From the NCBI GenBank assembly GCA_022264855.1, contig JABYQU010000011.1:372001-436000 (forward strand): a DNA stretch of 64,000 nucleotides. Direction: 5' to 3'. The translations under genes and the position numbers were made by a program. The notes under the pieces were generated by a model. That model had not been told where the DNA came from and did not search any database. It worked only from the letters and a program-made list of their open reading frames with translations. This DNA is from Lenzites betulinus (Eukaryota > Basidiomycota > Agaricomycetes > Polyporales > Polyporaceae). Shown here piece after piece: positions 13,697 to 22,755 of the stretch (position 1 is its first letter; the number at the start of each line of letters is the position of its first letter).

Positions 13697-14358
13697 ATGG
13701 ATAACTTGGTCGAAATCGAGGCCGCATCGGCTCGCCTGCGACAGACTACTATCTCCTTGGCCCGCGCACAGGTCGAAGAGCAGGCGGCCATGATGGAGGA
13801 GATGGTCGAGACCGGCTATAGCGTCGCAGATTGGGAGGACGCCATCGACCGCTTCCTGTACCGCACGGTACGTCCTATCGGCCATTCTCCTACTCTGCGA
13901 GCGATGCGATACTGAGTTTGCCTTCCTAGGAGTCGTACTTCTTGATTTCCCTCGGCGATACCGTGATGACGCCCCTCCTTACTCGCGCCCGAGTGGCCTT
14001 GCGCGCCCTGGAACGACACAGCGAGTACCGCGGCGCGGTCGCAGACTTCGACCGACGACTCTTTACCATGTCGCGCGACCTGGAAGGTGTCTTCTTAGCT
14101 GCCGCCCGCCAGCGCCTGGTCCTTCTACGCTCTCGCTCCTCTGCGATCCACAACGTTCTTGCGATCGCGGGCGCCGACCGGTCCGTGGACATGGCCCAGT
14201 CGCAGGATATCGCGGGCGCGATCGCCCGCCTTCAGCGCGACGTCGCGGCCGCCCAAGACGCCTACCGTGGTGGAGAGCGCACGGTACTGGTCGACCGCCC
14301 TGAGGAGGCCGGATGGGTTGCAGCCATGGAGGAGGTTGCGACTAATCGTTCGGGTTAG
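13697..14358 (+). CDS. Cassette gene 1 (left copy): helical protein of unknown function
   Basis: Two exons, 13697-13867 and 13930-14358, give 199 residues. The start is the ATG in a perfect GCCACCATGG context, and GATAAAG lies about 70 bp before it. The product is predicted to be almost all helix: exon 1 carries QVEEQAAMMEEM and DWEDAIDRFL, exon 2 carries FDRRLFTMSRDLE, RQRLVLLRSRSSA and NVLAIAGADRS. No known domain is recognised. The minus-strand gene at 34664-35352 is a clear divergent homologue with the intron at the same place and phase, and it shares RRLFxM, an RL-LR-R run and VL-AG. The gene lies inside an LTR retroelement, antisense to pol, next to the 3' LTR. Both copies are open, which suggests a made protein. 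Confidence 0.75.
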
Positions 14359-14478
14359 GAAGGAGGGAAGACACCTGAAGGCAGGAGACGAATTGCGATG
14401 CGTGTAGTCTAGCCCATCGATGGATTAGATGTCTTGCGATCGGTTCCCGATTGCGACCTCGTGTGGCCCGCGCCTTTC

Positions 14479-14484
14479 TATAAG
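14479..14484 (+). promoter_or_regulatory. TATA-like box of cassette gene 2 (left)
   Basis: TATAAG 60 bp before the ATG at 14539. The homologous gene at 34451 has TATAAG at almost the same distance, so the cassette genes seem to have their own promoters. Confidence 0.5.
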
Positions 14485-14538
14485 TCTGCGACCTGCGATG
14501 CGACCAGCCTGGTATCGCACGCCCCAGTACTCCGCGCC

Positions 14539-15142
14539 ATGGATCCCCTTCCTGACCTTGTCCGCGCTATAGACTCTCTCTGCGGCGAACTTGTCGACCC
14601 CGCCCTCTACCAGTTAGAGTCGCAGGTTGCGACCATCGAGGGCGCCCCTTCTTCCGTGGACCCGCCTGATATCCGCCACTGGCACGTCCTTGCGACGCGT
14701 GTCCTGGTCGCCATAGTGCGTATGCTAGCTGCTTCCCAGCGCAGTCATTGACCCGTAGTCGCAGGAAGCCTGTATTGCGATGGGCTGCGACCAAGCTCTT
14801 GTGGATTCCGCGACCGCCCGCGCCCTCTCGGTCCTGCGATCGCAGACTGCGTACCCCGACCTCGGCCCCTGGTTCCTGCGAGAGAGACTTCGGTACACAG
14901 CCGCTCAAGAATGCCTTACTCTCGAAGTGACTCGCGCCCAGCTACGTTTGTTGGTGTCACGGGCCGACGCGGCTCGCGGAGTGGCCAGTCGCGCGGGCGG
15001 AGCCGGGCATACATTGTCTTCTGCTCTTTCCAGCATCCGAGGGGCTTCGGCGCGCGCCTTGCGGGGAACTGAGCGCGCGCTTACCGAATTAGGGGAGATG
15101 GAGGTCGTCGGCCTCGGTGCCGCGGGGGCGGGACTGGACTAG
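14539..15142 (+). CDS. Cassette gene 2 (left copy): helical protein of unknown function
   Basis: Two exons, 14539-14715 and 14765-15142, give 184 residues. The ATG is in a GCCATGG context. Exon 1 contains YQLESQVATIEG, reminiscent of the QLEGQAANLE segment of cassette gene 1, and ends at a phase-0 intron after 59 codons, as gene 1 does after 57. Genes 1 and 2 may therefore be tandem duplicates. Exon 2 is helical and Ala/Arg/Leu-rich (LRERLRYTAAQECLTLEVTRAQLRLL). The divergent copy at 33749-34451 keeps the same layout. No catalytic motif or membrane segment is visible and no function is assigned. Confidence 0.7.
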
Positions 15143-15572
15143 TCAGGGGAGGCGGGCCGCCCGAAACGGAGGAGCAGGGAAGCCCGGCGCGGCCGCCGCT
15201 TGGCGTCTATGGTGTATTTCTGGCGCGCCAATCCTAGCTCTGGCATTTGCGACCCGTTGCGATCGGGGCACGATCTGGTGGGAACGCGTCGCGCGCTCCG
15301 CTGCGCTCTGAATGTACCCGCGTAGCGCCTGTTCGACTGGGTCGCGGCGCGTCAGCGCTAAGTCTCCGTGCGCTGGAAATTTGCTTCCGCGATGCTTCGG
15401 CGCTTGACGTGCCGCGTGCTTGCGACTGTTAGCGCTTCCCGACCCTGCGCTGCTGCCGTCCGCGGGGAGGGGACTGCGAACAGCTAAGTACTCGTCGCAT
15501 CGGTCGCTGGACTCTTGCTCTCTTCGACCTCTCTCCGCTTACTCCCCCGCTTGCTTCATCATCCCGCACGCC

Positions 15573-17776
15573 ATGGCCAGCTCCTCTACGCCCGCCGCCA
15601 AGAAAGGCAAAGGTCGCGCCGACCCCGCGACCGTCTGCGCCGAGACCGTAGAGTACCTCGAGGACTTGTTCAAGGCCGCTCCCGAGGGCGTCGCAGGCCC
15701 TTCCGACTACGCCGCCTTCGCCTTCTCCGCCTTGGGATGGATCGTACGTCCCTTGCGACTGCGACCGCTCCCTTTTGCTGACTTGCCTCCCAGCACCGCC
15801 TAGAACGTTACGACGCCGAGCCCGCGCTAGTCGCTCAGTGGGGCGACCGCGTGTTCGCGGCTGTCGACGCGGGGCTCGGCGGCTACTCGGGCGCGGACGA
15901 CCCCTCTCGCGACGACCTATACGTCGCAGCGCGCGAGCGCGCCGCCGCCGCCCTGGTCGCGCGACGCGAGGAAGAAGCCCGGAGTGAGATCGAGGCTCGT
16001 CGCAAGGTTTGGGCAGACGCGCGCGCCGCGGCCACGGACTCGGACGACGAAGACGACGTTCCCCTTGCGACCGCCGCCCCAGCTCGCCCTGCTCCGCCCG
16101 CTCCTCCCGCTGCTCCCCGGACCCGTGCGATGATGCGAGCGTCCAACGCTCCCCCGATCGCGGTGAAGACTCCGGCCGCGACCAAGCCTGCGCCCGCGAC
16201 CAAGCCTGCGCCCCCTGCCAAGCTCGCGCCTGCGATCCAGCTCGCGCCCGCGACCAAGCCTGCGCCCGACCAAGCCTGCGCCCGCGACCAAGCCTGCGCC
16301 CACGCTGAAGGTCACTCCCGTGGCCAAGTCCGCGCCCGCGCCTGCCCCCGCGACGCCCCAGAAGTCCGCCGCACCGGCCGCGACCGTTCCCACGACCTCG
16401 CCCACCTCTCCGGCTGGCCCCTCGCGCAAGCGCACCCGCGAAGGCGAGGACTTCGTGCTGGTCACGAAGCGACCGCGGACTGGCGAGGGCTTCGAGCCTG
16501 CGACCTACCCGCCGGGTGCGCGTCTGCCCTCGGGCAAGGAGGCGGTAAGTTCTCGTCTTGTCCGTCTGCGACCACGCTAACCCGCCCCTTCTATAGTGTG
16601 CACAGTGCCAAACACTTGCGCGCCCCCGATGCGTCCTGCGTCGCGGGGTGCGCAAGTGCGATCGCTGCGTGTACTCGCAGAAGGGGTGCTACGCGGCGGG
16701 CCATATCGACTACGGGGAATGGTACGATAGCAACGGCTTCGACCGCGGTACGTCGCTAGCTCCGTGTCCTCTGTCTCCGCTGCGATATTGACTGCTTTCC
16801 TTGTCCTAGCGAACCCGCCCATCGGGCACATCTGGCGCGCGGTCTTGACCGCGAAAGGTCGTCCCTCCGACATCCCGGAGTGCTGCCGCTTGCCCGAAGG
16901 AGTCACGGAAGAGCAGGCGACTGCCCAGGAGATCGTCGACATCACAGCCGGTGTCGTCGCGCAGCACGCCGCCCTCGCGATCGCGACCGACCCCACGCCT
17001 GCGACCGCGGCGGCAGCCGCTCCCGCGACCCCGCCTGCGACCGCGCCTGCGACCGCGCCTGCGACCGCGCCTGCGACCGCGCCGGGGCCACGCCGAAGAC
17101 TCCCTCCAAGGCCGCGCCGGCGACCTCGATTACGCCCAAAGGGACGGGCTCCTTCCTCCTCCGGCCCTTCCCTCCTCGCGCATCGACGCCTCCGCCCGCT
17201 CCTCGCGCCCCGACGCCTCCTTCTGCGATCGCGGCCGCTCGCGAAGAAGACATCACCATGGCTCCCTCAAGCGCGGCCCAGGACGCGGAGCGCCTCCCAT
17301 CGGTTTTGGTGAGCCAGCTATTCCCTCCGGTAGAGTACACCCGGCTGATCGTGACCTACCCCGGCCAGGAGGACCTCCTCCACATCCAGGCTCGACCCAC
17401 GCGCACATATGGGGCCTCGCGTACCATCGCGGGCGTGCCGAGCCCATCGACTTCCCGGTCGCGCGCCCCTGACTCCGCCGCCAATCGCTCTGCGATCGCA
17501 CCGGTCGCAGGTCCTTCCCGTCTCGCGCCGACTGCGACGCGGACTGCCTCCCTCCTGCCGGCGGAGCCACCGCGCGACGAGGAGGTAGACGACTTGGAGA
17601 ACGTCCCCGGCATGACCGAGGACCGCCGCCTGCTCATCCTCGCCTACCGCCAGGAGCGCGCCTTCCTACGGGCCCGCATCTCCGCGCTAACCCATCAGGT
17701 CGCGGACCTCCAGGAGCGCGAGAGGCTACTGCTCGGACTTGAGTGGAGTGCGGCGGACTTGGAGCCTGAGGATTAG
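15573..17776 (+). pseudogene. Cassette gene 3 (left copy): zinc-cluster protein, frameshifted
   Basis: Exons 15573-15743, 15794-16544, 16597-16747 and 16810-17776. The order is a short N-terminal domain, a tryptophan-containing helical region, long Ala/Pro/Lys low-complexity tracts, a six-cysteine cluster, more low complexity, and a C-terminal leucine-rich helix ending LEPED. The cluster is C-x2-C-x7-C-x8-C-x2-C-x6-C (CAQC, RC, KCDRC, GC), close to fungal Zn2Cys6 binuclear clusters, so nucleic-acid binding is likely. The reading frame shifts twice, both times in short tandem coding repeats. Near 16267 one repeat unit lacks two bases. Near 17085 the PATA repeats change frame. The gene is therefore broken or mis-sequenced there. 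A homologue is at 28323-33014. Confidence 0.7.
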
Positions 17777-18025
17777 GCTTGCGATCGCGGACCTTAGGTA
17801 GCTTCTTGGGACCCTTATGTATCTAGTCGCGCGCCGCCAGTGTCGCAGATAGGGGAGGGCCTCGGACTTGTATATATCATCTTGGCCATGCGCTTATGCT
17901 GTCGTCGCATGCGATCGTGTCCGCCTGTCTTCTCGATGTACTTGTAGCACCTGGTTCCGAGCTGTCGCAGTAGACGTCGCAGGTGGGTCGCAATACACGT
18001 CGCCTTTCCTTTGTCCGTTCTCGTC

Positions 18026-21000
18026 CTAAAGAGTGTGAATGGAGAGGTCGCAAGTGCGACCGCTCTGAGAAACATAAATAGGGGTATAGAGTCGCCCTTG
18101 CGACGGTGGTACGCTTGCGACCGCGACCTCAGTCTGATTGTCGCCTTCGCTGCCCCCTGGCCCTGCGAATACTGGCGGCTCGTCTAAGACTTCTGGTTCC
18201 GGGTCTTCTATACCGTCGTCCTCGGATGCGACTAGTTCGTGTAGCCTTTTTCCTGAGATGTCTGCGAACCCTTCAGGTAGGGGTATAGCCTTGCGGGCTA
18301 GATACGGGATGACTCGAAAGGCTGCGACCGGTCGGTGGAGCACTGAACCGTCCAGTTCGCAGAGCACGTATGCGCCCCCGCGATTACGGGACACTACCAC
18401 TAGCGGGCCTGTATACCGCGGTCGCATCTTGCGATTCAGCGACTTCTCGATCTGCGTATGTCGCATAAGGACCAGGGCCCCGGGTTTGAAGTCGAAGTCG
18501 CGTATGGTCGCAGCGTGATCGCGCTCGAACTTTTGGGCGGCCTCCACTCTCGCTCGGTAGACCCTTGAGTGTAGTGTAGCTAGCTGCCCTTGCCGCTTTT
18601 GGAGTTCGATGCACGTCGCGCGATGAGGTCTTCGGTTGACAGAAGCTTTTCTGGCGCGGGCATGAGGTAGGTCGCCTCTGCGATATCCATAGGGAGGATA
18701 GGGTGGCACCCTGTGACCGCGAAGTAGGGCGAGCAGCCCATACGTTTGCGGACCGTGATGCGATCCGCCCAGAATACGTAGGGTGCGACCTGCGACCACT
18801 TGGTCTGGTCGCCGTCCGCCGCCTTGAATAGCAGTTGTCGCAGATCGAAATGCGACCTCTCGACGATCCCGTTGGCCTTGGAATTGTACGCGCTGATACG
18901 AATATGGGGGAGGCCATATTTGCGCTGTAGTCTTCCGGCTGCACTGACGAAGGCCGACCCATTGTCGGTCACGATCTCCGAGGGTGCACCCCATCGGCAG
19001 TACAAGTCTTGGAGGAGGAAGTCGGTGATGACCTTGTCCGTTTCTACTCGCAACATGCGCCATTCCGTCCATGCTGATACGGAGCATCGCGCTGCGACGA
19101 TATTGCGGAACCCGCCGGACGCCGGCATCTTCATGGTGTCCACGTACCATCGTACAAAGAGCGCGCCTGGTCGCGCGACCGTGGGTGGGATCAGGATCTT
19201 GCGATGCGATCGCACCTGACACAGGTGACACGTCTTGATGTACCAGGACACGTCCTCTCGTAGGGAGGGCCACCAGAAGCGTTCTGCGACCATCTGGAGC
19301 GTCGCATAGTTGCCTCGGTGTCCTAGCTCATCGTGCGCTCCCCGTAGTATGCTGAAGCGTCGCTCGGGTCGCACTACTATCTTGTGTGCGCCTTGTGCGT
19401 CCTTCTTCCACAACCGTTGGTCGTCGCAGAAGAATCCTTGCGCGTACTTGATCAGAGACGCGTACTGGCTATCCGTGAGGCCCAGTGGTCGCTGGAGCGT
19501 TCGGAGCCAGTCCGCAACTAGTCGCAGCCGCGCGTCGGCTTTGGTCGAGTGCTCGTTAGACGGTAGCTCGGTCTCTTGGTCTATCGCGGTCGCCTCTGCT
19601 CCCGTGTCGCTGCTCGCGCGATCCTCCCCCTCACTGAAATTTCGACCGTCCTCGGTCGCTTCGGATAACTCCAACATTGCGATCGCGGGCGTCTTGCGTC
19701 GCAGACGCGATGGGGGGGCTAGGATATGGTGCATGAAGCCGTGGACCTTGTCTATCCAGTCCTCGAATTCGTCTGGGTCTTCCGCGGGTCATCGTCGGGT
19801 TGTGGGTTGCGACGCGACAGGCCGTCTGGGCCGTGCGACGTGCCCGGCACATGTACCAGGTGGAAGTGGAAGGTGAGGATACCAAGATCCAGCGGTTGAT
19901 GCTTGCACTGGGCGCGAGGTCCGGATTCTGTAGCATTCCGCGGATATACCGCGCGTCGACCTCGACTATGAGGTTGCGAACTCCTACTAGGTAGATCTTG
20001 GTCGCTTGTAGTGCGCGGAACAGACCGTAGAGCTCTAGTTTTGGTTGCGAGAAGCGCGCTTCGCGCTCGTTGAGGGTGATGGACCCGAAGCGGCTGTAAT
20101 AGCGCTTGCGAAGGTCGTCTGGGTCGCATTGGCAGAGGTGGTAGCCTACTGCGATGTAGGATGTGTCGACTGCGAGCACCACTGGCGCTCCATTGTCGTA
20201 GTCGATCGCCCGTAGCGCGGGGAGGCCAGGAGCGCCTCTCGCAAATCGTCCATTGCTGCGATCTGCGCCTCTCCGAATTCGAATGGGGCGTCTTTCCTTG
20301 TGAGTGCGACCAGCGCGTGAGCCCGTCGCGCGAAGTTGCGAATGAAGATCCTTGCGACGCCTACGGTCCCCAAGAAGGCGCGTACCTCAGAGAGGTCCTT
20401 GCATGTGCGCCACTTCTTGATTGCTGCGACGCGCGATTCGTCTGGCTTGCGACCTTCGGGGGTGCACCGGTGCCCTACCACCAGTATCTCGCGGGCGCAG
20501 AGGATGGACTTCTTCCCAGAGAACGTCCCGCCTGCGTACTTCATGCGCTGGACGATGCGATTGTTGTTCTGGAAGTGTTCCCACACAAAACGCCGGATCC
20601 CTGGGTTCTCTGGGATGGTCGCGTAGGTCCCTCCTTCGTCGCGATAGTCTGACGCAGGCCCTTTACAGGGTACATCGTCGATGTAGGGGACCGTGATCTC
20701 GGGTATTTCCGGTCGCAGGATGTAGGTGACGTCGTCGTGGAAAATTGGTACGGAATTCGACCATCCCATAGGGAGGGTACAGTGTCGCAGCGCTCCGTAG
20801 GGCGTCTGGAAGGTCGTGAGGTCGCGCGATGACTCTGCGATCAGTCTCTCGTCGTACCCCACGTAGAGATCGAAGATCGCGCCGCAGGCGCGACCTCCGA
20901 ACTGTTCGGCTAGGTAGTCGGGCGTAGGTGTTACTCCAGAGTGTTGGATGGTAACCTTGTTGAGTGGCTCTAAACTGTGTACGATTCGCAGCGACTTCGC

Positions 21001-21966
21001 GTCCTTTTTGAGGACGCAGAACCATCGCGACCGATAGGAGGAGTTGGATGGCTCATAGACGCCGGCTGCGATCTTCTTCTTGAGCATGTCGCAGACTTCG
21101 CGGTAGAGGCCTGGGGGTATAGGGATATTGCGCTCCACCCAGGGTGTGTGTGGTAGCACGGGAAACTCGACGGGAGGGAAGAATTCTGGCTTGAAGCAGC
21201 CGCGCTCTGTGTCGTCCCACGCGAACGCCTCGTTGTGTTGTCGCATGAAGTCGTGTAGCAGTTTGCGCTCTTCTGCCCATAGGAAGTCGCCTCCATGCGC
21301 CTCGTCCATGGCTTGCTTGCGCTCCTCGGTGTAGCGCCCAGTCGGTACGAACGGGGGCGGTCGCGGATTCAGTCTAGGCATCCCCGCTAAAGGGTCGCCA
21401 GTGATGTTGCGCTCTATGCGGAACTGGCCCGGTACGGTGCCTAGCACCGGTCGCACCTTCTGCGCCACGGGCTTGTACTTCTTTTTGGACTGTATGAAGA
21501 TCCCGGCTGGGGATGCCTGCGTCGCGGTTTGCGACCGGGTGCGACCACAAAGGAACCGGCGTCAGTTTTGTACGCGAATGCGAACGGCCTTTGCTGGCGC
21601 CCAGAGGCTAGGGGGGTATCGGGGACCGCAGGTTGCGCCGCGGTCGCAGAGGCTTTGCCTGGCCCGCGGGCGGTCGCAGGCTGGGCCCTCAGGGGAGTCG
21701 CAGGAGAGAAGAAAGACGAGAAATCACGGGTCGCAGACGGGATACTGGGTTCGCTTTGTGGTTCTTTGATAATAATGGCTTCCATAAGGCCGAGAGACAG
21801 TCGCACGCAGATAGTAGATAGCAGGATAGAGAGAAACGTCCGTAACTGGTATATGCGCAGATCTGCGGTATGCCGACTCTTCGTAATGACCACCGCGATC
21901 GCATCGCCGTCGCAACTAGTCAGATCCTCTAGTCGCGGCTGGGGCTGGTTGGCCCGAAGCGAGCGC
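18026..21966 (-). pseudogene. pol of left element (RT, RNase H, integrase), multiply frameshifted
   Basis: Read from right to left: a Pro-rich N-terminal part, then reverse transcriptase (21468-20146) with LPMGWSNSV and the catalytic YIDD in PYIDDVPCKG. RNase H follows (about 20200-19800, SQPKLELYGLFRAL, VEVDARYIRG). The integrase (19734-18200) has the HHCC finger (HDELGHRG...CHLCQ) and the DDE residues in WYVDTMK, VTDNGSAF and ANGIVERSH. A C-terminal domain contains PRYTGPLVVVSRNRGGAY. The frame changes at about 20220, 19900, 19770 and 18590, and perhaps near 21500, where family conservation passes from one frame to another, so the polyprotein is dead. Domain order RT-RH-INT is that of Ty3/gypsy elements. 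The gene ends tail to tail with cassette gene 3. Confidence 0.85.
19621..19658 (-). promoter_or_regulatory. Candidate central polypurine tract with hairpin
   Basis: On the minus strand a 6-bp-stem, 4-base-loop hairpin (CGACCG AGGA CGGTCG) followed by AAATTTCAGTGAGGGGGAGG. It is almost the same as the 3' PPT blocks at 13556 and 35440. It lies in the coding region between RNase H and integrase, where it encodes TEDGRNFSEGED. A second internal plus-strand primer is the simplest reading. Confidence 0.5.
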
Positions 21967-22735
21967 TGATACGCCCCGTGCCGAGCCAACGCCCGCGACC
22001 TACTCTTTTCGCGGTTTCCGCGAGTCCGAGGGCTTCGTGGTGCGGAGGACTCATCGCAGCGCAGGGGGCCTTGCCCGTATGCGGACGGCTTATCGCGCGG
22101 TATCGCGAGGGCATGGGCCGATCCGCGCGCGAGGGCTTGCGTTCCGTGGCGCCGGTCCGTACGGAGCGCGATGGTACGTTCCGCGTTCCGCGTTACGCGT
22201 TAGCGTCCGGCGCATCGTGGCCTCGATCCCCTTCGCGATGGGCCTTCCGTAGAGACTTTCTGATGACATCGGACGTGCGGACTCTCCCTGTAAATACCTA
22301 CGCCCTCGGGCCGTGACAATCAGACCCCCCCTTGGCTCAGAATCTCACTTTCCCTCGAAGAACCCAGCGACGACCCTGCGAACAGCGAACTGCGAACTGC
22401 GAACCCTGCGAACTCTGCGAACTGCGAACCCCTGCGATTTAGCGTTTAGCGTTGCGATTGCGTTACGAGTTTTCTGCGACGCCGACACCGGCTACGAAGC
22501 GACCCTCCTGCGTACTGCGGAAACGCCAGCTTAGCTGAGTCGTTGCGCACCTTCCGCCTTACCGCTACCCCTCCCCTCCCTCCGCGCTTCTCTGCGTACT
22601 GCGCCGCCGTAAGGGCACCCGACGCGAACCTTGCATCTCCTCGCGCTCCGCGAGACGTCTTCGCAGCCCGGTCTCGACCTTCTGGGCTCTCGACCGTCTC
22701 TTTCATCCGTCCTTACCGGTCGGTTGAGTGCATCA
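21967..22735 (+). repeat. 5' LTR of right element (769 bp)
   Basis: Starts TGATACGCCCC and ends GTGCATCA. It differs from 35476-36243 by about eight substitutions and one single-base gap, roughly 1 percent. TAAATACC near 22291 may be its TATA signal. A GCGAACTGCGAACCCTGCGA-type short repeat lies at 22376-22432. Confidence 0.93.
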
Positions 22736-22755
22736 TTCTGGTGACCACCGCAGGG
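22736..22755 (+). promoter_or_regulatory. Primer-binding site candidate
   Basis: TTC followed by TGGTGACCACCGCAG directly after the 5' LTR. TGG at this place can pair with the CCA end of a tRNA. The tRNA species was not identified. Confidence 0.5.

Larger units (their letters stand above)
12970..21966 (-). mobile_element. Left Ty3/gypsy-type LTR element, 5' truncated, with antisense cassette
   Basis: Minus-strand element. Its 3' LTR is 12970-13555, followed inward by the polypurine tract (13556 on), three antisense genes (13697-17776) and a decayed pol (18026-21966). Gag, PBS and the 5' LTR are missing: at 21966 the element stops at the LTR of the right-hand element. The LTR ends (TGATGCACT and GCATCA) and the PPT block resemble those of the right-hand element, so the two belong to one family in opposite orientation. 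Confidence 0.8.

Noticed and set aside
15429..16655. 408-codon open frame on the minus strand
   Set aside because: Antisense shadow of the repeat-rich zinc-cluster gene; Arg/Gly-rich with no domain, while the plus strand has conserved exons and splice sites.
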